Shown here: one piece after another, positions 51,369-59,673 of the stretch
Numbering within the stretch: the first letter of the stretch is position 1
Layout: every line of letters starts with the position of its first letter
Assembly: GCA_024232965.1 (NCBI GenBank)
Contig: JACKQF010000001.1
Coordinates: forward strand, 1,178,001 to 1,242,000
Source: Verrucomicrobiaceae bacterium
Lineage (GTDB): Bacteria > Verrucomicrobiota > Verrucomicrobiia > Verrucomicrobiales > Verrucomicrobiaceae
Direction: 5' to 3'
Length of the DNA stretch: 64,000 nt
Translations under genes and position numbers: made by a program
Notes under the pieces: generated by a model
Seen by the model: only the letters and a program-made list of their open reading frames with translations
Databases searched by the model: none
Told to the model about the DNA's origin: nothing

Positions 51369-52217
51369 ATGAATTTTCGCCACCCAAAGCATGACCTTTT
51401 TGTCCCTGACTCATCCGATCCATGGACGGCACTTCGTCGAGTCACCCATCTTGGCATTGTTTCCCACCAGGATGACCTCGAAATTGCTGCTTATCACGGC
51501 ATCACGGAGTGTTTCCACACCGCCAACAAGTGGTTTGGCGGAGTCGTAGTAACGGATGGATCTGGCAGCCCTCGCAAGGGGCCTTATGCCGAGTACAGCG
51601 ATGATGAAATGCAGGAAGTTCGCAAGCTGGAGCAGCGCAAGGCTGCATTTGTCGGGGAGTACAGCATCATGGTGCAGCTCGGTTATCCAAGTGAAATGGT
51701 CAAAACGTCTCGCCAGCCAGACGTCGTGGCTGACATCGAGTTCCTGCTCCAGCATGCGCAGCCCGAAGTTCTGTATATGCACAATTTGTGTGATCGTCAC
51801 GACACTCATGTGGCGACCGTCCTGCGGTGCATTGAGGCCATCCGCTCAATGAATCCCGAAGTCCGGCCCAAAAAGGTCCTCGGCTGCGAAGTCTGGCGAA
51901 AGCTAGACTGGCTGCTGACAGATGACAAAGAGATGCTGTGGGTGGACAAATTTCCGCATCTTCTACGCCCTCTCCTTGGGGTGTTTGACTCCCAGATTAG
52001 CGGTGGTAAGCGATACGATCTTGCTGAGGAAGGTCTGCGCCATGCCAATGCCACGTACTTTGATTCGCATACGACGGACAAGACGAGTTTGTTGACCTTT
52101 GCCATGGATCTTACGCCTCTTGTGCAGGACGACACGATCGATGTGGAGGAGTACACGGTCGGCTACGTGCAGAGGCTTGAGGCCGACGTCAGGGAACGCG
52201 TGCGGAAATTTATCTGA
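51369..52217 (+). CDS. PIG-L/LmbE-family deacetylase
   Basis: 282 residues. The zinc-binding motif appears as VSHQDDLEIAAYH, a variant of HPDDxE with Gln in place of Pro, and the third ligand is in MHNLCDRHDTHVATVLRCIE. The family de-N-acetylates GlcNAc-linked sugars such as GlcNAc-PI or bacillithiol precursors; the exact substrate is unknown. The size and the spread of the motifs fit LmbE-like proteins. There is no signal peptide. It follows thyA in the same direction but is not obviously functionally related. Confidence 0.88.
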   Translation: MNFRHPKHDLFVPDSSDPWTALRRVTHLGIVSHQDDLEIAAYHGITECFHTANKWFGGVVVTDGSGSPRKGPYAEYSDDEMQEVRKLEQRKAAFVGEYSIMVQLGYPSEMVKTSRQPDVVADIEFLLQHAQPEVLYMHNLCDRHDTHVATVLRCIEAIRSMNPEVRPKKVLGCEVWRKLDWLLTDDKEMLWVDKFPHLLRPLLGVFDSQISGGKRYDLAEEGLRHANATYFDSHTTDKTSLLTFAMDLTPLVQDDTIDVEEYTVGYVQRLEADVRERVRKFI

Positions 52218-52378
52218 CCCCCCCCATTTGGGGATAATCAAGGTTTGTGAACCTTCTGGATATGCCGTTATGGCTATTCTCTCAGAGCAATAATAAATAG
52301 CAAAGTTATCAAAAGAATATGGCGCCGACACGAGGTCGATATTGATCCCCTATGGCCTCGCAGCATCGTTGGTGCTGA

Positions 52379-53299
52379 ATGAAATCCAACCTCAGTCTTC
52401 GCCTCTCCTTGATCGCTCTCTTGAGTGGCTTTTGCATCCCGTCGTGTGTACTGCCGCCACGTCAGGCATGGAGGGTGATCCAGACCGAAGGTCTCGCGCC
52501 TTACATCGGCATGGCGATTGGTAAGCGCCCTATTCCTGCCTACGCCAGAGTCCCTCAGACACCATCGACCCGTGCGGTTACTGCGCCCCAGCCACTCTTC
52601 GCTTTGCGAGATGAATTGCCCAAAAATTTAGCCCCGACAGGCAGTAACGCGAACTGGGCAACGACTTCATACCTCCGCACAGGTGAGCCGCCACGGTCCG
52701 CGCGGAGTGCGACTCCATCCGCGACACCCGCGCCCAAAGTGGTTGCGGCTTCGCCTCCTCGCGTACCCGAACCAGGGGCAGCACTGCCGATTAGAACATT
52801 ACCCCCGGCGCCGAAGGCGGAGGTTGCGATTGTAACGCCACAGCCGAAGATCGCCGCGACTCGGCCTGAGTCAACACCTGCGGCTCCGAAACCAGCACCT
52901 TCTGCCGTCACCCCAAGAACTCCGGTTCCAAATCCCGCATTCGCTTCGACTTCGCCAGACAAAGGGACGGTGAAGGCTTCTCCGTCCGCGCCCCGCGCCT
53001 TGATGCCGGCTCCTGAGCCCAAAGTTGCGGAGGCACCGCCTGCGTCCAAGTCTTCGTCTGCCGTGGATAAGCCGCAATTGTCGACAGATGAGGTCATCCC
53101 CACTGGTTCCATTGTTCCAGGGCGTCCAGGATTGGTTAATAGTCCTTTCGCGGCCAAGCACCAGTTGGTCGATGTCAATGGCATCGCGCCAGGAGAAACG
53201 GTGAAGTGCCCCTTCAGCGGCAAGCTTTTCCGCGTGCCAGCCCCCAGCGCTGCGAGCGATCAAAAATCTGCCTCGCCATCGACAACGCCCGCCCGGTAA
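52379..53299 (+). CDS. Pro/Ala-rich lipoprotein
   Basis: 306 residues with a lipoprotein-like signal (MKSNLSLRLSLIALLSGFCI then PSC). Most of the mature chain is low-complexity Pro/Ala/Lys (SATPSATPAPKVVAASPPRV, TPAAPKPAPSAVTPRTPVPN), followed by a short conserved-looking end (FAAKHQLVDVNGIAPGETVK, CPFSGKLFRVP). The CPFSGKLFRVP motif, with the preceding Gly/Val residues, suggests a small C-terminal folded element. The Pro-rich stretch could span the cell wall or periplasm. I do not recognise a named family. Confidence 0.78.
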   Translation: MKSNLSLRLSLIALLSGFCIPSCVLPPRQAWRVIQTEGLAPYIGMAIGKRPIPAYARVPQTPSTRAVTAPQPLFALRDELPKNLAPTGSNANWATTSYLRTGEPPRSARSATPSATPAPKVVAASPPRVPEPGAALPIRTLPPAPKAEVAIVTPQPKIAATRPESTPAAPKPAPSAVTPRTPVPNPAFASTSPDKGTVKASPSAPRALMPAPEPKVAEAPPASKSSSAVDKPQLSTDEVIPTGSIVPGRPGLVNSPFAAKHQLVDVNGIAPGETVKCPFSGKLFRVPAPSAASDQKSASPSTTPAR

Positions 53300-53438
53300 G
53301 GGTTTCAGGGCGTTTGGACGGGTCAAAACAGGGCAGGGGAAAGAATGACATTTTTTTCGGCTTGATTCCTATCCGGGAGGTGGGACTCTACGCGCTTCAT
53401 TTACCCCCCAAGACAACCAACTACATCTCAACTATCCA

Positions 53439-53741
53439 ATGGGTCAGCAATCCAACAAAATCATCAAACGTCGTCGTCGCAAAGCTTACCTTGATCGGAA
53501 GAAGGAGCTCGCGAAGTCCGGCCTAGCCCGCAAAGCAGGTGCACGGAGCAAGGCAGCTGCAGGAGATAAACCAGCAGCCAAAAAGGCGGCTAAGAAGACC
53601 CCAGCTAAGAAGGCGGCCAAACCGGCAGCAGCAAAGGAAGTTGAAGCGACCGCAGCAGTTGAGGAAGTTGTAGCTGTTGAAGCTACGGCGGCAGTTGAAG
53701 AAGTCGCAGCTCCTGCTGAAGACGCCACCGCTGAGTCCTAA
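53439..53741 (+). CDS. Small Lys/Ala-rich basic protein
   Basis: 100 residues: a strongly basic N-terminus (QSNKIIKRRRRKAYLDRKKE), an Ala/Lys-rich middle with AAKKAAKKTPAKKAAKP reminiscent of histone H1 tails, and an acidic Ala/Glu tail. It lies about 100 bases upstream of rpsP on the same strand. The pattern suggests a nucleic-acid- or ribosome-associated protein; function is unknown. A 14-base hairpin (AACCC-GTTTG-GGGTT) follows the stop, without a T-run. Confidence 0.72.
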   Translation: MGQQSNKIIKRRRRKAYLDRKKELAKSGLARKAGARSKAAAGDKPAAKKAAKKTPAKKAAKPAAAKEVEATAAVEEVVAVEATAAVEEVAAPAEDATAES

Positions 53742-53838
53742 TGAACCCGTTTGGGGTTGGTTAAAATAGTGCTTGATTTAGATTTCAAGTCCGCAACAGT
53801 GCCGACCCCTCAAAAAAACCACAGATTTATTATTTCTC

Positions 53839-54087
53839 ATGGCCGTTGTCATTCGTCTCCGTCAAGAAGGTTCCAAAGATCATACCGTTTATCGTATCGT
53901 CGCAGCTGACAAGCGCGCACGTCGTGACGGCCGTTTTCTTGAGATCCTTGGCACCTACGATCCAAATAAAGACGGGAAGAATTACTCCCTGAACATGGAC
54001 CGCATCAATTCTCTTATCTCCGAGGGCGCCAAGCCATCTGGAACCGTGGCTAGCCTCATCCGCAAGTCCGTCGCGGCAGCAGGTTAA
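53839..54087 (+). CDS. rpsP: 30S ribosomal protein S16
   Basis: 82 residues beginning AVVIRLRQEGSKDHTVYRIV and containing RFLEILGTYDPNKDGKNYSL, as in all S16 proteins. It binds 16S rRNA during assembly of the small subunit. In many bacteria rpsP is followed by rimM, trmD and rplS; here a strong terminator (54114-54150) follows and the next gene is a KH protein, so that operon is split. Confidence 0.96.
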   Translation: MAVVIRLRQEGSKDHTVYRIVAADKRARRDGRFLEILGTYDPNKDGKNYSLNMDRINSLISEGAKPSGTVASLIRKSVAAAG

Positions 54088-54113
54088 TCTCGGCGTTTCA
54101 GCGTCGGTTTTTT

Positions 54114-54150
54114 ACAGGTGTCCCCTCGTCGAGGGGACACCTGTTTTTTT
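54114..54150 (+). terminator. Strong rho-independent terminator after rpsP
   Basis: ACAGGTGTCCCCTCG pairs with CGAGGGGACACCTGT around one central base (54114-54144), a 15-bp GC-rich stem (the loop in practice is larger), followed by seven T residues. It ends the rpsP transcript. Confidence 0.93.
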
Positions 54151-54248
54151 GTGTTGCCGATTCTTCGTCCGAGTAGGACGGTGGAATCGCAATCAAACGC
54201 GTGACGAAGGTTGCATTTTCAGTCACGCAGCGCATGTACAGCACATCT

Positions 54249-54578
54249 ATGAATGCCCCAGAAGCACTTCGCGAATTCCTGGCCTACGTCATCGCCCAGT
54301 TGATTGAAACCCCGCAAATGGCATCAATTGCCATCGGCACGAACGCCAATGGGTCCGTTTCTTATCGTGTGCAATTGGCACCCGACGATGTCCGCAGGGT
54401 AATCGGTAAGAATGGGCAGACCGTCAGTTCGATCCGCTCCCTCATGCAGATGGCAGCCGAGCGCCATGGCGTGAAAATCTCGCTCAAAGTCGGTGCTGCA
54501 CGTGACTTGGATCAAGAGGAGACTCCAGAACAGGAGCAGGAGCGCGAGGCCGCACACGCAGATGCTGCCGAGGAGTAG
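54249..54578 (+). CDS. khpA: KH-domain RNA-binding protein (KhpA/YlqC-like)
   Basis: 109 residues from the ATG at 54249 (NAPEALREFLAYVIAQLIET); an in-frame GTG/ATG run upstream to 54201 is disfavoured as it adds non-family residues. The KH GxxG loop is RRVIGKNGQTVSSIRSLM. KhpA-type proteins bind RNA and in many bacteria lie between rpsP and rimM/trmD, which matches the position after rpsP. A Glu-rich acidic tail (QEETPEQEQEREAAHADAAE) extends beyond the usual 75-80 residues. It likely has its own promoter, because a terminator precedes it. Confidence 0.9.
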   Translation: MNAPEALREFLAYVIAQLIETPQMASIAIGTNANGSVSYRVQLAPDDVRRVIGKNGQTVSSIRSLMQMAAERHGVKISLKVGAARDLDQEETPEQEQEREAAHADAAEE

Positions 54579-54680
54579 CAACGACAGGGACGGTCGATTC
54601 GCCGTCAGGTCATTTTCGGGGGCTCGACACAAAAGGTCTTTTGTTTCTGGAAATTATTGTTATTTTAACTGACCCTTATT

Positions 54681-57473
54681 ATGAATTTCCCCCAGACTCC
54701 TTTGAGGTCAATGCTTGTCGTGACGTTTCTGTTCGCGTTGATTACGACTTCTCCCATTGTTGCAGCTTCCGCCCCAGCGCCAAGTCCAGCGCCGGCACCC
54801 GCAAAGAAACCTGAGCCTGCGAAGCCTGAGCCAAAGCCCGTCGAGCCACCGGCAAAACCAGCGCCATCCCCAGCGCCAGAACCAAAGCCCACAGGCAAAC
54901 CCGAACCCAAGCCTGCCCCAACTCCGACTCCCGCTCCGGCCCCCGCTGCCGAAAAGCCTGCTTCCACGCCTCCTCCTGCGACTGCGACTAAAACCACGCC
55001 TCCATCGACAGCGACCAAGACAAAGACCGTCGCAGAAGTGACCAAGGACTGCAAACGAGTAACGGGACTCTTTGATGCCTTCATCGAAAACACCAAAGGC
55101 ACTGCCTACGTCTACGTCAAAAAGCCGCAGATTGGTCCAGAATTTATCTATTTCACCCATACCGTGGACGGGGTTGTGCAGGCCGGCATGAATCGCGGAC
55201 GCTACGGTGACGAACTGATCTTTCGCATCAATCGTTTTTACGACCGACTCGAATTCGTTCAGCAAAATACCGCCTTTTACTTTGATCCGCAAAGCCCACT
55301 CTCCCGCGCTTCAAATGCGAACATTTCACTCGCGACATTGACCAGTGAGCCGATCATCGCTGAGGATGATGGCGGCTACCTCATCTCTGCTGGGAACCTG
55401 TTTTTGCGTGAGACTATGCTGCAAGTCAAGCCTGGTGGGGATGGCGGACGCAGCGTGCTCGGGCGGCTCTCTGAGACAAAGACCAAATTTCGCGCTATCC
55501 GTGGCTACCCGGACAATACCGTCTTTACCGTCGAGTACGTCTATGACAACCCGGCGGCGTCCTACTCCTCCAAAGACGACGACGGTGCCGAGGCCGTCAC
55601 CGATCCTCGCTACGTGAGTGTTGTGGTTCAGCACAGCCTCATTCGGGTTCCGGAAAATGATTTCAAACCCCGGCATGATGACCCTCGTGTTGGCTACTTC
55701 GCCACACAGGTGACAGACATGACCGCGACCGAGGCTGCCGTTCCTTATCGGGATGTCATTCACCGCTGGAATTTGGTCAAACAAAAGCCAGGCACAGCCC
55801 TCAGCGAACCCGTGCACCCCATTGTTTTTTGGATTGAAAACACAACGCCTTTGGAGTTTCGCGATACGATCCGAAAGGCGGCGCTGCGCTGGAATGAAGC
55901 TTTTGAGACAGCTGGATTTAAAGACGCCTTGGTGATCAAGCAGCAACCAGATAAGGCCGACTGGGATGCGGGTGACATCAATTACAATGTGCTACGCTGG
56001 ACTTCCTCACCCTCGCCACCCTTCGGCGGTTACGGGCCTAGCTTTGTGAATCCCCGCACCGGCGAAATCCTCGGTGCCGATATCATGCTGGAGTTCAGTT
56101 ACATCTCTGGTCGATTGCGATCGAGTCGAATGTTCGAGGCGCAGGGATTGGCCAATCAAGACGATGACAGCGGCTCACAGATCCTCAAAGATCCCCACCA
56201 GTGTTTGGCTGGGCAATGTGCGCAGCAGGGTATGCTTTTTGGTTCTGCTATGCTTCGGTTGCAGTCCGCGCCTCGCGTGGAGATGAAAGCAATGCTCGAT
56301 GAGGCGCTGCACTATTTGGTTCTCCATGAACTCGGGCACACCCTCGGATTGAATCACAACTTCCGCGGTAGCCAGCTGCATGATCCAGTGAAGATTCACC
56401 AAAAGGCCATCACGGAGAAGGAGGGTCTGATGGGTTCGGTGATGGATTATCCACCCGCAAACATCGCGCCCAAGGGCGTGCCACAGGGGCAGTTCTTCAC
56501 CACGGGTCCTGGTCCGTATGATCATTGGGCTATCGAATACGGGTATTCCGAGGCGATGGAGGATCCGGTCAAAGAAGAGGGTCGTCTCACCAAGATCGCG
56601 TCCCGCTCCCACGCCCACGAGCTTGCCTTTGCCAATGACGCTGACGATATGCGCCGCACGGGGAAGGGGATCGATCCGCGCGCCATGCTCTTTGACATGA
56701 GCAGCGATCCCGTGACCTATGGCGATGCGCGCTGCCAATTGGTGCAGGAAAAACTGACCGCGCTTTTGAAGGAGTACCCGAAACAAGGCGAGAGCTGGGA
56801 ACCTCTGTCCCGTGCCTATGTGACGCTAACGTCCGAAGCATCCAACGCCTTGATCGCTATGTCACGCTATGTCGGCGGGCTCTATGTTGAGCGAGCCTTC
56901 GTTGGGCAGTCACCTGATACGGTGCCGTACCGACCTGTGGAGCCTGCGCTGCAACTACGTGCCATCGACGTCCTCGCAAAGTGGGCCTTTGCGCCCAAGG
57001 CGTTGGCGGCTCCACCTGAGCTCTTGGCCCACCTCCAACGCCAACGCCGTGGCTTTAACTTCTCCAAAGAAGACGAGTCACCTCGGCTTCATGACCGTAC
57101 GGCCAAACTTCAGCGCACCCTCCTAGATCACCTTTTGCATCCTACCATGCAGGAGAGGCTGGTGGATTCATCTCTCTACGGGGATGCCCCGCCACTCCAG
57201 GAACTGATGGGGCGTCTGACACAGGCTGTGTTCAGCGGAGATCCGGCCACTGGCCCTGACAGTGTTCGCCAAAATTTGCAGACTGACTACGTCGACCGCC
57301 AAATCCGCATTCTCAATTCAGGCAACATGCCCTCTATCATCAACGCCGTGGCCTTTGCGCAGGTGCAAGAGATTAAGCGTCATTTGACGGCAGATGCGGC
57401 TTTTGCCGCAAGCCCAGCGCACCGCGATCTTCTTCTCTACAAGATCCGTCGCGGTCTGGATGAACCCAAGTAA
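54681..57473 (+). CDS. Secreted zinc-dependent metalloprotease (DUF5117/DUF4953 type)
   Basis: 930 residues. A signal peptide (MNFPQTPLRSMLVVTFLFAL and on) is followed by a Pro/Ala-rich low-complexity stretch (residues about 33-120) that likely anchors or spans the cell wall. The middle resembles DUF5118/DUF5117 domains (GPEFIYFTHTVDGVVQAGMN, TVFTVEYVYDNPAASYSSKD). The catalytic zinc site is HYLVLHELGHTLGLNHNFRG, the HExxHxxGxxH metzincin motif, in a DUF4953 catalytic domain. A downstream Met (SVMDYPP) serves as the Met-turn. Such proteases are frequent in Bacteroidetes and Verrucomicrobia and degrade proteins outside the cell; the substrate is unknown. Confidence 0.9.
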   Translation: MNFPQTPLRSMLVVTFLFALITTSPIVAASAPAPSPAPAPAKKPEPAKPEPKPVEPPAKPAPSPAPEPKPTGKPEPKPAPTPTPAPAPAAEKPASTPPPATATKTTPPSTATKTKTVAEVTKDCKRVTGLFDAFIENTKGTAYVYVKKPQIGPEFIYFTHTVDGVVQAGMNRGRYGDELIFRINRFYDRLEFVQQNTAFYFDPQSPLSRASNANISLATLTSEPIIAEDDGGYLISAGNLFLRETMLQVKPGGDGGRSVLGRLSETKTKFRAIRGYPDNTVFTVEYVYDNPAASYSSKDDDGAEAVTDPRYVSVVVQHSLIRVPENDFKPRHDDPRVGYFATQVTDMTATEAAVPYRDVIHRWNLVKQKPGTALSEPVHPIVFWIENTTPLEFRDTIRKAALRWNEAFETAGFKDALVIKQQPDKADWDAGDINYNVLRWTSSPSPPFGGYGPSFVNPRTGEILGADIMLEFSYISGRLRSSRMFEAQGLANQDDDSGSQILKDPHQCLAGQCAQQGMLFGSAMLRLQSAPRVEMKAMLDEALHYLVLHELGHTLGLNHNFRGSQLHDPVKIHQKAITEKEGLMGSVMDYPPANIAPKGVPQGQFFTTGPGPYDHWAIEYGYSEAMEDPVKEEGRLTKIASRSHAHELAFANDADDMRRTGKGIDPRAMLFDMSSDPVTYGDARCQLVQEKLTALLKEYPKQGESWEPLSRAYVTLTSEASNALIAMSRYVGGLYVERAFVGQSPDTVPYRPVEPALQLRAIDVLAKWAFAPKALAAPPELLAHLQRQRRGFNFSKEDESPRLHDRTAKLQRTLLDHLLHPTMQERLVDSSLYGDAPPLQELMGRLTQAVFSGDPATGPDSVRQNLQTDYVDRQIRILNSGNMPSIINAVAFAQVQEIKRHLTADAAFAASPAHRDLLLYKIRRGLDEPK

Positions 57474-57493
57474 CCCACTTTCACGCAGTTCCC

Positions 57494-57700
57494 ATGGCAA
57501 CCGCCACCGAAAAAATCAAATCCACCCCATACGCCGAATTTCTCGCCGAGAGGGAAGAGCTCATGCGGTTTAAGTGGCTGGCCAGCGAGCGAGCGAAGAG
57601 AGATGTGGGGCTCGAGAACGCCCTGATGGAATGGGCGGCAGGGCATCGCTCTGAATGGCGACAACGTCGCAATCAGTTGGTGAAGGTTCGCGATAAGTGA
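57494..57700 (+). CDS. Small hypothetical protein
   Basis: 68 residues, highly charged and helical (EKIKSTPYAEFLAEREELMR, MEWAAGHRSEWRQRRNQLVK). It is 20 bases after the metalloprotease. No membrane segment or signal. The charged pattern and clear ATG make a real gene likely. No family is recognised, although short proteins of this kind are common downstream of unrelated genes in Verrucomicrobia. Confidence 0.65.
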   Translation: MATATEKIKSTPYAEFLAEREELMRFKWLASERAKRDVGLENALMEWAAGHRSEWRQRRNQLVKVRDK

Positions 57701-57703
57701 GTC

Positions 57704-57990
57704 TGAAAAAAGTGAGGCGCCCTAGTCAAGCTAGGACGCCTCTAATTCCCGCGTATGCCGTCCGAAATGAGGGCTCACGTATCCCAGTGAGACCAGGTGG
57801 GAATCAGCATGATCCGGTTCTGTCTTCCAGTGAAGGCATGACATGGCGACCAGAGTGCCTGACTCCCGTGTTGGAAGAAACGGGCCGGGCCACAGACATT
57901 CGATAACGAGCACGGTAGGAAAGGGGAAGGGTGCAGGCTGGGGTGCCTCACACCGAAATTTCAAAGAACCAAGTGGCAAGCCACTCTCAG
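57704..57990 (-). ncRNA. Candidate structured non-coding RNA
   Basis: The minus strand here folds into a nested rod. The outer stem pairs GTGAGGCGCCC (57712-57722) with GGGTGCCTCAC (57941-57951), 10 of 11. Inner nested stems are CCGG (57814-57817 with 57885-57888), TCTTCCA/TGGAAGA (57823-57829 with 57872-57878), AGGCA/TGCCT (57834-57838 with 57856-57860) and TGG/CCA (57844-57846 with 57850-57852). A -35-like TTGACA and -10-like box lie upstream (57997-58025) and a terminator downstream on the same strand, so a transcript of about 285 nt is plausible. The single long irregular rod recalls 6S-like RNA, but I cannot assign a class. Plus-strand transcription cannot be excluded. Confidence 0.5.
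57705..57742 (-). terminator. Intrinsic terminator of the candidate RNA
   Basis: A 12-bp stem with one mismatch (CTAGGACGCCTC at 57731-57742 with GAGGCGCCCTAG at 57714-57725) and a TCAAG loop is followed on the minus strand by six T residues (plus-strand A-run 57706-57711). There is no T-run on the plus-strand side, so it works best for minus-strand transcripts, though it could also stop the small protein gene. Confidence 0.65.
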
Positions 57991-57996
57991 ACGATT

Positions 57997-58025
57997 GCCA
58001 TACTGCCCAGCCATCCTATTGTCAA
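57997..58025 (-). promoter_or_regulatory. Predicted promoter of the candidate RNA
   Basis: On the minus strand TTGACA (58020-58025) lies 17 bases before TATGGC (57997-58002); the -35 is perfect, the -10 weak (3 of 6). The start of transcription would be near 57990, at the foot of the structured region. The sulfatase start codon at 58114 faces the other way. Confidence 0.4.
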
Positions 58026-58113
58026 CGAGGTGAGTTACGACGTTCGGGCGTTTTTCAATGGACTGATTTTTTCCTTTTCTTGAGGAGCCGTAGTGTGTTT
58101 CCATCGTCACACC

Positions 58114-59556
58114 ATGAACCGTCTCGCCGTTCTCTTGCTCTGCATCGCGACCCCATTCTGTAGAGCGGCTTCTGAGCGTCCCAATATCCTCTTTGTCTTG
58201 GCGGATAACTGGTACTACCCGCACGCCGCCGCCAACGGAGATCCTGCCGTTCGGACTCCTGTTTTTGATCGAATCGCACGCGAAGGCGCTCGCTTCACCC
58301 ACGCATTTTGCCCGGTGCCATCCTGTTCTCCCACCCGGTCTTGCATCCTGACGGGCCGGGCTGCGCATCAATTGGAGGACGCGGCGAGCCTGTGGAGCTT
58401 GTTTCCTAGCAATCTGCGCGTCTTCACAGATGACCTGACTGCGGCGGGCTATCATGTCGGCTACACGGGCAAGGGTTGGTCTCCCGGTAATTATAAGGAT
58501 TACGGGCGCTCGCAAAATCCCGCTGGCCCGGAGTTCAAGACCGTCACCGATTTCCTCGACAGCGCTGACGCAGTCGGAAAACCTTTCTTCTATTGGCTCG
58601 GCGATACACACACCTCCCTGAACAAGTGGATCCCAGGGAGTGGCCGCAAAACTGGAATTGACCCGGCAAAGGTAGTCGTTCCCGCGTGTCTGCCGGACGT
58701 TCCCGAAGTTCGCGAAGAGATTGCTGATTACCTTGCATCTGTGCAGCAGATTGATGAGGCCGTCGGTGCTGCCGTCGGCGAACTGGAAAAGCGTGGCATA
58801 CTCGATAACACGATCGTCATTTACACCAGCGACAACGGCTGGCAAATGCCGCGCGGTCTCGCCAACTGCTATGATACGGGAACCCGCATCCCTCTGGCCA
58901 TCCGTTGGCCAGGTCACACGCCTGATGGAAAGGTCCTGGATGATTTCATTTCCCTCACCGATTGCGCGCCGACATTCTTGGAGTTGGCCGGTGTCCCGGT
59001 CCCACCTGCAATGACTGGCCGTAGCTTTGTTGACATTCTCGAAGGCAAACCTAGCGCCATCCGGCGGGACCAAGTCTTTTTGGAGCGTGAACGACATGCA
59101 AACGTACGGCGCGGTGACCTGAGCTACCCCATTCGAGCCATTCGAACGGCGGACTTTCTCTATCTCCGCAATCTGCGCCCTGATCGCTGGCCGGCAGGCG
59201 ATCCCGAACTCTACGTCGCAGTAGGGGATTTTGGAGATATTGATGGGTCCCGAACCAAGCAATACATGTGGGACCATCAGTCCGACCCGAGTGTCCGAGA
59301 ACTCTACAAACTGAGCTTTGAGAAGCGTCCCGCTGAGGAGCTCTACGATCTTCGAAAAGACCCTGACCAGATGCGAAACCTCGCCACCGACCCTGAGTTG
59401 TCAGAGACAAAAGCAAAGCTCAGGCAGCAATTGGATCAATGGATGAAGGAGACCCATGACCCCCGATTGGATGCCGCCTACGACGCGTGGGACCATTATC
59501 CCTACTTCGGTGGCAACCTACGCGATCAAGAGGCGAGGCGACGAAAGGTGAAGTAG
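58114..59556 (+). CDS. Sulfatase (formylglycine-dependent)
   Basis: 480 residues from the ATG at 58114 (NRLAVLLLCIATPFCRAASE), a signal peptide; a GTG/ATG upstream at 58093 was rejected as it adds no signal. The active-site C-x-P-x-R motif is CSPTRSCILTGR, where Cys becomes formylglycine. The N-terminal metal Asp is in PNILFVLADNWY and the second metal Asp/Asn in YTSDNGWQMPRG. Such periplasmic enzymes remove sulfate esters from polysaccharides such as fucoidan or carrageenan and are numerous in Verrucomicrobia. No glycoside hydrolase is adjacent, so the glycan is unknown. A sulfatase-maturing enzyme is needed but not in this window. Confidence 0.93.
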   Translation: MNRLAVLLLCIATPFCRAASERPNILFVLADNWYYPHAAANGDPAVRTPVFDRIAREGARFTHAFCPVPSCSPTRSCILTGRAAHQLEDAASLWSLFPSNLRVFTDDLTAAGYHVGYTGKGWSPGNYKDYGRSQNPAGPEFKTVTDFLDSADAVGKPFFYWLGDTHTSLNKWIPGSGRKTGIDPAKVVVPACLPDVPEVREEIADYLASVQQIDEAVGAAVGELEKRGILDNTIVIYTSDNGWQMPRGLANCYDTGTRIPLAIRWPGHTPDGKVLDDFISLTDCAPTFLELAGVPVPPAMTGRSFVDILEGKPSAIRRDQVFLERERHANVRRGDLSYPIRAIRTADFLYLRNLRPDRWPAGDPELYVAVGDFGDIDGSRTKQYMWDHQSDPSVRELYKLSFEKRPAEELYDLRKDPDQMRNLATDPELSETKAKLRQQLDQWMKETHDPRLDAAYDAWDHYPYFGGNLRDQEARRRKVK

Positions 59557-59673
59557 TTCTCAGGGACTCTTTGAGCGCATGTGAGCGTGCATCGTCGACC
59601 CCGAAACTTGGTGCTGGAAATCGATTTGGAAAAGCGGTTGAGTCATCGGCCTGCCTTTCTACGTTGGGATAGG

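Noticed and set aside
52222..52255. CCCC-ATTT-GGGG and AAGGTT-TGTG-AACCTT small hairpins after the PIG-L gene
   Set aside because: Short stems without a T-run; too weak to call as terminators, and no other signal supports a riboswitch.
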